Shown piece after piece: positions 4,998 to 12,902 of a stretch of 22,190 bases of DNA. The notes beneath the pieces are model-generated. The model made no database searches and was not told where the DNA came from. It saw only the letters and a program-made list of their open reading frames with translations. The translations under genes were made by a program, and so were the position numbers. The stretch is from a virus. Positions within the stretch are counted from its first letter, which is position 1, and the number at the start of each line of letters is the position of its first letter. The stretch is taken from the IMG/VR virus record IMGVR_UViG_3300042691_030010, positions 1 to 22,190 of that record; one strand, written 5' to 3'.

Positions 4998-6224
4998 TTA
5001 GTAATAAACGCTTTCTACTATCAGAATGCCGTTTCCGCCTTGGCCGCCGTTCGTTATCGAACCCGTACCACCGCCGCCGCCGGAACCAATCGAATATGAA
5101 TATGAATTTGACGGGTCTGGGACTATCGCTTGGGCAAATCCGCCACTGCCGCCACCACAACCTGTATAATGATTCGCATTTCCGTTTGATCCACCGCCAC
5201 CGCCGCCCGAACCTCTTGCGCCTCCCTGTCCAGAGCTGCCCCAGCCGCCATTAGCCCCACCATCAGCCAACGGATTGGCGCCGCCGCGTCCACCTGGAAA
5301 ATAGCCATCAGAGCTGTTTGAAAAACTTCCGCCGCCGCCTTGGCCGCCGCCATAGCTAATTATGGCAATAGCCGGTGAGCTAATGCTAGCAGATCCACCT
5401 CCGCCCCCCGTGCCGCTTGCGCCGCTTCCGCCCGCGCCTCCATACGAAGTTATAAGAGACGATCCAAAAGTCGAATCCGTTCCGGCTGATCCAGTAGCGC
5501 CGCCGCCACCAGTTCCAGCGCCGCCGCCACCGCCGCCGCCTCCTGTGAGTCTAACCATTAGGTGATTAGGCGAGACAAATTTTGAAAATGTTAAAGTTGA
5601 ATCGCCTGTACCTGCTGACTTCGTGAGTGTTCCGCTTGAGGCTGGATCACCCGAGCCAGACATATAAATTAAAGTGCCACTTGCTACGGTTGACCCTACG
5701 GTAAATGTTACAGCGTTATTTGTGTAGGTTGCTCCAGCCGTTGCAGATCCTGCGCTTATAACAAAAGCATAAAACTTATAATAAGTTCCGGCCCCCGTAG
5801 CGGTTACAGTAGTTACATACGGGCGTATTTTCAAAGGCGCTTGCCAACTTGGGTTTGAGCTTGATCCTGTGCTTGTTAGCACATGGCCAGGCGTAGAACC
5901 CGCCGCCAGAGTTGCAGGAGCCGCCCCAGCACCACCACCAAGAACAACGCCATATTGCGCAAGTGCCGCGCTCGAAGTCATCGCCGTTGAGCTTGAGAAA
6001 TAAGGCACACCGCCCGAAGTCCCAGAAGATAAACCCGTGCCGCCTTTTGTTGCTGGCAATTCGTTCGTGACTGCCGCCGCAGCACTTAGGTCAACCGCAC
6101 CAAATTTTGGCCGACCGCCGCCCGAAGGAACTCGCATAACCTGATTTGCTGCTCCGGTTTCTTGTCCGGCCAAAGCTGGCACTGCTAAAAGCAGCGTAAT
6201 AAAGAACGTGAAAATCTTATTCAT
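4998..6224 (-). CDS. Gly-rich tail-fibre/adhesin-like protein with a Sec signal peptide
   Basis: 408 aa. Residues 1-20 form a classical signal peptide with an ALA cleavage motif. Residues 21-130 have the GGTGLSSGTSGGVPYF type of repeat seen in phage fibre shafts; about 135-225 is a beta-rich domain; 227-397 is very Gly-rich, with stretches such as LTGGGGGGGGAGTGGGG and GYFPGGRGGANPLADGGANG, ending GGNGILIVESVYY. Gly-rich tips of this kind resemble receptor-binding distal fibre modules such as the polyglycine-helix adhesin of phage S16. The ATG follows GGGGGA; a TTG one codon earlier is less likely. It is the last tail gene before lysis. Tail fibres are normally assembled in the cytoplasm, so the signal peptide is odd. 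Confidence 0.75.
   Translation of the reverse strand: MNKIFTFFITLLLAVPALAGQETGAANQVMRVPSGGGRPKFGAVDLSAAAAVTNELPATKGGTGLSSGTSGGVPYFSSSTAMTSSAALAQYGVVLGGGAGAAPATLAAGSTPGHVLTSTGSSSNPSWQAPLKIRPYVTTVTATGAGTYYKFYAFVISAGSATAGATYTNNAVTFTVGSTVASGTLIYMSGSGDPASSGTLTKSAGTGDSTLTFSKFVSPNHLMVRLTGGGGGGGGAGTGGGGATGSAGTDSTFGSSLITSYGGAGGSGASGTGGGGGSASISSPAIAIISYGGGQGGGGSFSNSSDGYFPGGRGGANPLADGGANGGWGSSGQGGARGSGGGGGGSNGNANHYTGCGGGSGGFAQAIVPDPSNSYSYSIGSGGGGGTGSITNGGQGGNGILIVESVYY
5031..5543 (-). repeat. Gly-codon low-complexity tract encoding the adhesin tip
   Basis: A roughly 510-bp tract rich in GGC/GGT/GGA codons, seen on the plus strand as CCGCCGCC and CCACCG runs. It encodes about 170 residues that are roughly half glycine. 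Such tracts are prone to slippage and recombination, which can vary receptor binding. Long open frames on the opposite strand here are by-products of this composition. Confidence 0.75.
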
Positions 6225-6238
6225 CAAATCCCCCGTGT

Positions 6239-7117
6239 TTAGATCAGGTACCAGGCGGTTCCGTTGGTTGTGAGTCGTAAAGTCGTGTAGCGATTATCAA
6301 TTGATTGCGAAGATTCGCCCGAGATCGTTTCAGCGCCACTTGCTGCAATAGTGGAAGCTGATCCAGCGTCGATTTTAATGAACGTGTAGATTTTCGCGAC
6401 CCCAGTCGTCGAATCATAGCAACTCGCAGCAGTCGGCAGGGTCATCGTGTAAGCGCCGTTAATAAGTATTGTCTCATCGTCCACGTCAACCGTGTAGGCC
6501 GCCGATTTGGTCACAACATTGGCCCAGCCAGAGGGCTTTTTGTAGCGTGTGCGAACGTCGGTATAAGCGCCAGCACCTGAAATGCCAGAGACCGCAGTCA
6601 CGAGCACTTGCGCAATTGCCATTTTACCAGCCGGAGTGGCTGGCACAGCCGGAGATCCCGAGGGCGTTCCAGCAACCACGCTAAACTCGCTCACCCAATC
6701 CGTTTGAACATCCATCGATATAGGAGTGACGACGCCAGTCGAGGCATTTTTAAAGTTACGCGATTCCGTCACAGTCGTAGCGCGAACTGCTTCGACACAA
6801 ATCACATCGATTCGATTGTATGTGGCATGGGCTGCCGTGTGATTCAGTTGTTCAGCCGCTTCGAGATAGAGAAGCCTTGTCATTGGCTCAGGTGAGACTT
6901 GCGTGTTGTCGAAGTAAACGCCGTTTCCTAAAGCAACCTCAGAGACCAATGCGCTAACGTATGACGCTTTGAAGCTGTCGCCGAAGCAAAGGTCTTGCTG
7001 CCGATTCATCAGCTCATAAACTAATCGGTCGTAAAGTTCCATTTCGAGAACGGAAGAGGCCGAAGAAAAATCGTCCTGCACAAGTTCCATTCCATCATTC
7101 CACTGTTTTCTTGGCAT
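6239..7117 (-). CDS. Tail fibre protein, baseplate-proximal
   Basis: 292 aa. The N-terminus (MPRKQWNDGMELVQDD) is typical of proteins attaching to the baseplate rim. The middle contains AGKMAIAQVLVTAVSGISGAG and TDVRTRYKKP, a pattern found in phage fibre attachment domains. The C-terminal about 90 residues have a fibre-tip beta pattern: AYTMTLPTAA, then ASTIAASGAETISG and LRLTTNGTAWYLI. It follows gpI, the usual fibre position in P2-like order, and a GGGAG site 6 nt ahead supports the start. It probably links the baseplate to the Gly-rich protein encoded next; that link is inferred. Confidence 0.75.
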   Translation of the reverse strand: MPRKQWNDGMELVQDDFSSASSVLEMELYDRLVYELMNRQQDLCFGDSFKASYVSALVSEVALGNGVYFDNTQVSPEPMTRLLYLEAAEQLNHTAAHATYNRIDVICVEAVRATTVTESRNFKNASTGVVTPISMDVQTDWVSEFSVVAGTPSGSPAVPATPAGKMAIAQVLVTAVSGISGAGAYTDVRTRYKKPSGWANVVTKSAAYTVDVDDETILINGAYTMTLPTAASCYDSTTGVAKIYTFIKIDAGSASTIAASGAETISGESSQSIDNRYTTLRLTTNGTAWYLI

Positions 7118-7129
7118 TATAAACTCCCT

Positions 7130-7741
7130 TTAGTTGTCTTCAATCATGCCCCACATAACGCCGAAGGCTTTGGCCGCGTTAACCGCAGCGACAACAGTGT
7201 TAAAGATACTTGTCGTCACATTCAAGGAACCCGCAAAATTCTCGCGATCACTATAAACTTCTCTTGTTGCAAACGAGTAAGGCGCGTGAACCTGCCGAGG
7301 TGCCACGACGAGAAAATAGTTTCTCGCCATTTCCATGAAAATATCATTGCGAGAAGCATAAGAGGCTCGCGAGCAATAAGGTGAATCCATCGGCGCTTCG
7401 TGAATTTCACAACCTGGAATCAGCAAAAGAGAATCGATTAACTCGGTCAAATCTGCTTTATTTGAGTGATTCGTGATCAGTTGCACACGTGGCGAATATT
7501 GCGAGTCTGTTTCATCTTCATCATATCGAAGAGTGCTTCGCTCAGATCCGTGCGCGTCGAGCATAATGCCATCGGCACGGGTGAGGTAAGTCGCATCAAT
7601 AGTTTCTTGGTTTTCCGTATCCGCATCGGCAAGGCCAGCGGCAATGCCCATGAAAACGGCTTTTTGATAGTCTTCCGTTTCAAAAAACCACTGCGGTAGA
7701 AAAGTTTTAAGTCTGTCGTACCATTGTTGCTTCGTCATCAT
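7130..7741 (-). CDS. Baseplate protein gpI-like (tail protein I / YmfQ-like)
   Basis: 203 aa. Opening motifs LKTFLPQWFF, a GIAAGLADADTEN helix, then ADGIMLDAHGSERSTLRYDEDETD with YSPRVQLI fit the gpI family of baseplate wedge tips. In P2-like phages gpI sits between gpJ and the fibre and forms part of the baseplate periphery. Order here is the same. The start overlaps the gpJ stop (ATGATG across TGA), so translation is coupled; either ATG is possible and they differ by one residue. C-terminal residues are more variable and may contact the fibre protein. Confidence 0.8.
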   Translation of the reverse strand: MMTKQQWYDRLKTFLPQWFFETEDYQKAVFMGIAAGLADADTENQETIDATYLTRADGIMLDAHGSERSTLRYDEDETDSQYSPRVQLITNHSNKADLTELIDSLLLIPGCEIHEAPMDSPYCSRASYASRNDIFMEMARNYFLVVAPRQVHAPYSFATREVYSDRENFAGSLNVTTSIFNTVVAAVNAAKAFGVMWGMIEDN

Positions 7742-8916
7742 TCTAACTCAATCGTTCCGGGTATGAGCTTCACACCAACAGCGCCAGCAATCGAGGCGGC
7801 AGGTATAGAAGTCGAAAATGCCGTGATGTCGTCACTTCCGTCAGGCCCCCACATGGCGAGCATGGCCGCGTTGGCAGTGGTTTTATTAAATCCTGAGCCA
7901 ATCGCAATCGAGTTGATGTAAGTTTCCATGGCGTCTGTGATCATTGAAAGATCAGTGCCAAGAGTCGCGTAGTGTGGTCCACCTGGATTCAGTGTAACAG
8001 TGGCAGTCCAATCAACTTCGCTTGCAGTTGCTCCGACAACAGTAATTTGCACACCACAAGCTCGAACCAGTTCAATTGCAGTTTGTACGAGCGCCACTAG
8101 GGCCGCATTGGCTTCGCCGTTTGCGTCGGCCACGTAGAGTTTAGAGCGTGGAATGTTGAAGTAAGTGCCCACCGTTGCGTCGTTTGCGGTGTCGTACTCG
8201 ATAACAGAAACCTTTTCTTCAATCGCGTCAGCAAACACAATGCCGCTCACCGTGAGGGCTTTAGATTCAATCGCCGCGGCGGTCGCACCTTTGAGTTGGT
8301 TGATCAGGTTTTTAATTGTTTGCCGATAAGTCGCGTCGTCTTCTTCAGCAGCCCCGCCCGCCATTGCATCGTCATTAGTGACGATAATCGAAGGGTCGGT
8401 CAAAGTAGAATCAATCACAATGATCGAGTCAGCAACCACATTGCCAGCAATGCCAGCCGTCGAAGCCTCCACCGAGGCATTGATGGAAGTCGCAGTCATT
8501 ACCACCTCGGAGTCCGTCACAAAACTTTGTGAGTTTCCAGCCGAGTCGGTAGCAGTCGAGACCACAGTTCCCGCAGGAATCGTGCAATCACCTGCATCGT
8601 CATTAGCGCGAGAAAAAGTCACTTCCCCAACTGCTTTAGTCGCAGCAGGACGAGCAAACGCACTGCCAAAGTGATCGACGGCGAGGGTCTGAAGGTCGTC
8701 AGCCGCGCCCGTGACCTCGGGGCCGTTCGCTAGGTCAAAAAATGTTTTATTGAAATTCGTGATGACCAAATCCATCACTTCCGACAGCCCCGTAGAGAGA
8801 GCGCCGGTTAAACCGTCGAGAATCGATCCCTCGACGAAATCGGTTAATGCCGAGTTTGAGGCTTGTAGCTCTTGCTTGATAATGTCGTAAAGCTCTTGGC
8901 GTGATCTGTAAGCCAT
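7738..8916 (-). CDS. Baseplate assembly protein J-like
   Basis: 392 aa, the normal size for gpJ. The pattern is typical: an N-terminal helical part (SRQELYDIIKQELQ, FVEGSILDGL), TLAVDHFGSAFARPAATKAV, TFSRANDDAGDCTIPAGTVV, then a middle with EEDDATYRQTIKNLINQLKG and a C-terminal AGAVGVKLIPGTIELE. Baseplate J proteins dimerise to form the wedge ring that changes shape when the tail contracts. The start overlaps the gp25-like stop (TAATG). Flanking gpW/gp25 and gpI genes match the canonical order. Confidence 0.93.
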   Translation of the reverse strand: MAYRSRQELYDIIKQELQASNSALTDFVEGSILDGLTGALSTGLSEVMDLVITNFNKTFFDLANGPEVTGAADDLQTLAVDHFGSAFARPAATKAVGEVTFSRANDDAGDCTIPAGTVVSTATDSAGNSQSFVTDSEVVMTATSINASVEASTAGIAGNVVADSIIVIDSTLTDPSIIVTNDDAMAGGAAEEDDATYRQTIKNLINQLKGATAAAIESKALTVSGIVFADAIEEKVSVIEYDTANDATVGTYFNIPRSKLYVADANGEANAALVALVQTAIELVRACGVQITVVGATASEVDWTATVTLNPGGPHYATLGTDLSMITDAMETYINSIAIGSGFNKTTANAAMLAMWGPDGSDDITAFSTSIPAASIAGAVGVKLIPGTIELE

Positions 8917-9320
8917 TAGGGAAGTTCTCCAAACGGGGTGAAGGTCATGGCCCGCTCGCCGTAACCAATGATTTTTACGCGCACAATGATGGTAAACTTC
9001 TCAGGCGTGTAGTCGTCGTTGATCACCGTGACACCGAGAACGCTTTCGACTCTTGGGTCACTTTCAAAGTTTTTCGTGATCCGCGTCGCAAGCTCTCTTT
9101 TTGTCGCAAGTGTTCCAGGAGCATTTTGAAATCGCTTAATGCCGACCCCGTACTCTGGGCGATGAATAAAGGCCCCTGGCTCAGTCACCAAACGACGCAA
9201 AAGCGCATCGGTCACATTATCAAGACCACTCACCAAACTAATGTCACCCGAGCCACTGGCCTGCATAAAGTCGCTTGAGTGCTTAATGTCTGTGAGTAGC
9301 AGCTCATCAAGTGACGACAT
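8916..9320 (-). CDS. Baseplate wedge protein gp25/gpW-like
   Basis: 134 aa. SGSGDISLVSGLDNVTDALL, then LVTEPGAFIHRPEYGVGI and DPRVESVLGVTVIND are the hallmarks of the gp25/gpW lysozyme-like baseplate wedge family; the EPG and YG residues are conserved. It polymerises at the top of the wedge and starts sheath assembly. The stop overlaps the gpJ start. The gene precedes gpJ, as in P2 and Mu-type clusters. Confidence 0.9.
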   Translation of the reverse strand: MSSLDELLLTDIKHSSDFMQASGSGDISLVSGLDNVTDALLRRLVTEPGAFIHRPEYGVGIKRFQNAPGTLATKRELATRITKNFESDPRVESVLGVTVINDDYTPEKFTIIVRVKIIGYGERAMTFTPFGELP

Positions 9321-9541
9321 CAGCCCACCGTTCCCGTGGCTGTGACTGAGCCGCCTAAGCCTGCGCCGCTCGTCACTGTGCCCGTAGAAGTCACCACGGC
9401 GTTGGCTTGGACGTAATCAACAACGGCTTTTCCTACGGCGTTACAAAACGTCGTGAGCTGCGTAGAGTCGGCAGGTGTGCCAAGAGCCGCTATGATCTCA
9501 TCTTTGATTTTTGTCCCAAGACCAGCCGCCGAAAGAGGCAT
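9320..9541 (-). CDS. 73-aa baseplate-cluster protein, function unknown
   Basis: Helical first half (KIKDEIIAALG, FCNAVGKAVVDYVQANAVV) and a C-terminal tail of Thr/Gly/Val (TSTGTVTSGAGLGGSVTATG) resembling a beta strand repeat or trimeric tip. The next gene starts at its last base, and it starts directly after the spike gene, so it is certainly part of the operon. I recall similar small proteins with a Gly/Thr tail beside gp25 genes in other phages, but I cannot name a family. It might be a spike-tip or hub accessory; this is inference. Confidence 0.7.
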   Translation of the reverse strand: MPLSAAGLGTKIKDEIIAALGTPADSTQLTTFCNAVGKAVVDYVQANAVVTSTGTVTSGAGLGGSVTATGTVG

Positions 9542-10153
9542 TTACTTCTCCGTCATTGATATGTCTGAAAGCATCTCTTCATCATCGACCGGACTGGCCT
9601 TTAGAGAAACAAACGTCGATGCGTTGTCGGGAACTGTGGTGTAGTAACCAAGATTTCCGATGTGCTTATGCTGTGCCGTTGCCTGTAAATCTGATGAATA
9701 CGCTTCCGCGAAAACATTGCCCAAAACTAGAGGCTCGTCTGGATCGGTTTCGCCACCGCGGCCAAGCAAAATCGCCTCATCGGAAATCACATGCGTTTTT
9801 TTGCCGGCCAAAGCTCGGATTACCGTAGAACCGTCAACCGCTTGCAGCGGAATCTTGTCCTCTTTCGATGTCATGCGCTTAATCACGAAAATTTGATTGA
9901 TGTCTGCCTCAGCAATGGCGAGCAGTACCAAGTCACCAACGACAGGAAAGCCAAAGATGCCGCTTTCTGGCCCCACTTGCTCCCAGGTCATGCGGGCCAC
10001 GACTTCGCGGTTTTCCGGCAACATGGCAACCTTCACGCGAAGAACTGAGCGGTCAGAGGCCAGCTCTAGACCCGTGATTTTGCCGATGGCAATGTGAATT
10101 GCATTGTCACTTAGTAGCTCGCGCAACATTTCAAGCTCGTTACCGACTGGCAT
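9542..10153 (-). CDS. Baseplate spike protein gpV-like
   Basis: 203 aa. An N-terminal OB-fold-like part (about 20-95) contains VGDLVLLAIAEADINQIFVI, typical of gpV and Mu gp45-type central spikes. The later part has GSTVIRALAGKKTHVISDEA and PLVLGNVFAEAY, a beta-helix stretch, with an HKH motif at 162-164. In characterised spikes an HxH motif in the trimer binds iron at the tip, so HKH may do the same, although here about 39 residues follow it. It forms the membrane-piercing trimer below the hub. It lies between the gpD-like hub and gp25, the expected place. Confidence 0.82.
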   Translation of the reverse strand: MPVGNELEMLRELLSDNAIHIAIGKITGLELASDRSVLRVKVAMLPENREVVARMTWEQVGPESGIFGFPVVGDLVLLAIAEADINQIFVIKRMTSKEDKIPLQAVDGSTVIRALAGKKTHVISDEAILLGRGGETDPDEPLVLGNVFAEAYSSDLQATAQHKHIGNLGYYTTVPDNASTFVSLKASPVDDEEMLSDISMTEK

Positions 10154-11541
10154 TATTTCCCCAGACTTTTCTCAGTCATCCGAATAAAGTTTAAGAACGA
10201 CAGCTTCATTGAAAACCCGTCGTTGTGATCCACGGAAAAAGTGACTTCCTTGGTGTAGAACACCGGAGAAAACTTCCCCATGCTCCCAGCTAACGACTCG
10301 GCCACTTTTCTGTCATAACCTCTTGCGGTTAAATACTGCACACGGGTCGCCGTGCTTTTTTGCCGAGAAATTTCTTTCATGTCATCTTGATCGATTTCAA
10401 TTCTGACAGGCGTGCCGTTTCTGATCTTGGTGATGTCAAAAGTAACCGGATTGTCGGCGTTACCTTGAAGAGAAATCATTTCCTTTGTTTCAAGCGATCC
10501 TTCGAGTTGCTGACGCCCGATCTCCTCAAAGATGCCTTCACCGATTTTAATGAGTTGTTCTTTGCTATTAACATCGGCCACGCGAAAGGCCGAGTAATCG
10601 GCAACCTTCTCCTCAATCTTCCCTTTGCCGTCGAGCTTTTGAACTTTCACTTCAGCTTTAGGAATGCCCATGTGCAAAATCCAAGAGTCGGTCGCTTCAA
10701 GTGGAATTTTTGCCTCGATGACTTCTTTGGTTCTTAGGTTCATCGAACGCACCAAAATATTGATGCCTTTTTTTCTGCCGATGTTTCTCTTGAAATCAAG
10801 ACTCTTTAGGTTTTTGCCATAAATAAATTCATAATTAGCAACATCGCGGTACACGTTTCGAGGCTTTGAAATCACAAGTTTGTCGATCTCAACAAATGCA
10901 ATAAGCCCAGCGCGTGACACTAAGTTTTCAATGACTGACCAATACGATGAGCCCTGTTTAACATTGGTTTTTTTCCCTAGTGGCTGAAAATCTGGCGCAA
11001 AACTGGCAAGCGTTGGCAGACTTTCGCCTGTGCGATTATCGACTGACAGGTCTTCGGTGGCCTTGAGGCTTTTCAATATATTTTGCACGATTTGATCAAG
11101 AGGTTTTCCAGTGTCAACGGTGGCCTCTGGAAATTGCGCATCGATAAGCAAGGCTGTGAAGTCTCTTCCCTCAAACCGCACGGTGCGGGCCGAGTCGTTT
11201 AGACTTATAGACTCCTCATCAGCGAAGCCAATGAAAACCGTATTACTTCTAGCTGGAGCGATTTTCTTCTGGCTGCCATCGTCTTCAAAAAGCTTTTTTA
11301 CATCTTGAATGTAAATGGTGACACCCAAGGCACGAATGCAGCGCGGGTCAAAAGGAAAATCTTTGTAATCCACTTCGCAATTAAAAGTGTCGGCTGTGTG
11401 ATAATCGTTGATCGTTACCGAAACACTTTTCGGCGTAACCGAGAATGTCGAAACCTTCGCAGTTTTAGCCGATGACTTTGGGTCGAAATCTTCCCAAATG
11501 ACCCTTAGTTCAATTGCGGCCTGTGGGTAGAAAAATGACAT
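10153..11541 (-). CDS. Baseplate hub protein gpD-like (late control D family)
   Basis: 462 aa. Beta-rich N-terminus (SVSVTINDYHTADTFNCEVD, then CIRALGVTIYIQ), a TVRFEGRDFTALLIDAQF segment, and a second tube-like domain (GSSYWSVIENLVSRAGLIAF) are the pattern of gpD/gp27-type hubs, which form the pseudo-hexameric adaptor between tail tube and trimeric spike. KIRNGTPVRIEI and ARGYDRKVAESLAG are in the C-terminal part. The start directly follows the 61-aa gene; the stop touches the spike start. Size is larger than P2 gpD (about 390 aa). Confidence 0.85.
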   Translation of the reverse strand: MSFFYPQAAIELRVIWEDFDPKSSAKTAKVSTFSVTPKSVSVTINDYHTADTFNCEVDYKDFPFDPRCIRALGVTIYIQDVKKLFEDDGSQKKIAPARSNTVFIGFADEESISLNDSARTVRFEGRDFTALLIDAQFPEATVDTGKPLDQIVQNILKSLKATEDLSVDNRTGESLPTLASFAPDFQPLGKKTNVKQGSSYWSVIENLVSRAGLIAFVEIDKLVISKPRNVYRDVANYEFIYGKNLKSLDFKRNIGRKKGINILVRSMNLRTKEVIEAKIPLEATDSWILHMGIPKAEVKVQKLDGKGKIEEKVADYSAFRVADVNSKEQLIKIGEGIFEEIGRQQLEGSLETKEMISLQGNADNPVTFDITKIRNGTPVRIEIDQDDMKEISRQKSTATRVQYLTARGYDRKVAESLAGSMGKFSPVFYTKEVTFSVDHNDGFSMKLSFLNFIRMTEKSLGK

Positions 11542-11556
11542 CAGTTGCTCCGGTTA

Positions 11557-11742
11557 TCACTGAATGACTTCGCGAATGATTCGGTGAACCCAAACTTCGT
11601 TTTCATTGTTTGGGTCTTTCACTTCGCGCACGGGCTCGCAAATGCAGCTCGGGCTTTCATAGTGTTCGACCAAATCGTAATACGGGATAATATGAATGAT
11701 TTCACGACCAGGAAGAGGGGAGTCCTCTGCCTCGTCGCTCAT
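11557..11742 (-). CDS. 61-aa small acidic protein of the baseplate cluster
   Basis: Contains HIIPYYDLVEHYESPSCICEP and a later EVWVHRI segment. I recall similar short proteins with a P..D...H..S..C.C.P pattern in other tailed-phage structural operons, but no function is known to me. The His and Cys residues could bind a metal. It begins inside the stop of the LysM gene (ATGA), so translation is coupled, which supports it as a real gene in spite of its size. Confidence 0.7.
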   Translation of the reverse strand: MSDEAEDSPLPGREIIHIIPYYDLVEHYESPSCICEPVREVKDPNNENEVWVHRIIREVIQ

Positions 11743-12902
11743 ATTTTTGGAATCTCTAAAACTGAGCCACTGACTAAAACTGTGCTCGTGAGTTTATTGT
11801 GGTCATAAATCTTTTTCCAATGATCCGCGTTTGAATAGAAGCGCCCAGAAATTTTTTGGAGTGAGTCTCCATCAACCACGCGGTAGCGAGTGAGTGGGGT
11901 AGTCTCCTGCATAGCGCGAAAGCGTTGTTGCATTTCAGCCAGGATCTTTGCAAGGTCACTCATTGATGAAATGGAGTTCGATAGAAACGCCTGTGCGCGT
12001 TGTTGCGCAATAATTGGATTAACTGCCGTCGTTGCGGCTGTGCTTCCTGCGCCAGATCCTGCGGAAAAAGTCGCCGATTGATTCAGATTGAAAGCAATTT
12101 TTCCCATTTCAATCTTATACCGTTGCACTAAGTTAATCGCATGTCGGATCAAGCCCAAAACTTTGCTGATTGTGGCGGCGAGTTCTTTCACAACTGATAA
12201 AACAGTATCAACAAAAGAAGTCAGTGCGGTAATCGCTCCGGCTACTTCACTAATTAGCTCACTGATAGCATTAAATAAAGATTGTGGTATATCGGAAGGA
12301 ATAGAGCTTTGTGCGAGAAGTAAAGCCGCAGCCCCATCTGTTAGTTGCTTGTTGATTTCAAATGGAATTGAGTTTTGTGTCTCAAGTGTGCGGTAGTTTT
12401 TCGGTAAATTAAAGCCAATGATTGAGAAGGTGAGCTTGTACTCAACGTCACTCAGCTTTTTCATGTCAAACTGTGCGTTGGTCAGAAACCCGTAGCGTTG
12501 CCACTCGCCCAAGCGAATGCGCAAGACGTTCCCACGCAAGCGAATCGATTCGATAAGCTGTTGCATTTCTGTTGAAGCGCCATAGTACGCATCGGACTGG
12601 AATTTTTTGTCATGGAAGCGGCCATTGATGGTCACGTCAGTTTCTTCAGAGCCCACAACATGCATAGTAGGTTCTGAATTGCCTGGGTAAAATTGCTTGA
12701 TGACCTTTTGCTCGCCACCAAACGTAAAGGGAACCTTTGGCATCCACGAGCCAGCAAGCGTCACTTCCTCCATTGGGCCAGTGACTTCTTCAAAGCGAAA
12801 TCCTTCGGGGAAATCTTGCCCCCGCACTGATGGCTTGAGCTTTTTTTTCAAAGGGTTTTGCACGGCGTTTTGAAATGACTTCGAGGCGCTATCAAGTCCC
12901 AT
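11739..12902 (-). CDS. Tail hub/tube-initiator protein with C-terminal LysM domain
   Basis: 387 aa. The N-terminal about 190 residues are beta-rich (EEVTLAGSWMPKVPFTFGGE, TDVTINGRFHD, GNVLRIRLGEWQRYGFLTN), a pattern I associate with hub proteins encoded just after the tape measure. A helical middle (200-330) follows. The last about 50 residues are a LysM module: YRVVDGDSLQKISGRFYSNA, then HWKKIYDHNKL and SGSVLEIPKI. In related tails, including gp53-like proteins, LysM-type modules clamp baseplate components rather than binding peptidoglycan only. The start shares a base with the tape-measure stop. Confidence 0.8.
   Translation of the reverse strand: MGLDSASKSFQNAVQNPLKKKLKPSVRGQDFPEGFRFEEVTGPMEEVTLAGSWMPKVPFTFGGEQKVIKQFYPGNSEPTMHVVGSEETDVTINGRFHDKKFQSDAYYGASTEMQQLIESIRLRGNVLRIRLGEWQRYGFLTNAQFDMKKLSDVEYKLTFSIIGFNLPKNYRTLETQNSIPFEINKQLTDGAAALLLAQSSIPSDIPQSLFNAISELISEVAGAITALTSFVDTVLSVVKELAATISKVLGLIRHAINLVQRYKIEMGKIAFNLNQSATFSAGSGAGSTAATTAVNPIIAQQRAQAFLSNSISSMSDLAKILAEMQQRFRAMQETTPLTRYRVVDGDSLQKISGRFYSNADHWKKIYDHNKLTSTVLVSGSVLEIPKI

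Noticed and set aside
5362-5565. Pro-rich 67-aa open frame on the plus strand
   Set aside because: Reverse complement of Gly codons gives Pro; it is a composition artefact of the adhesin tip.
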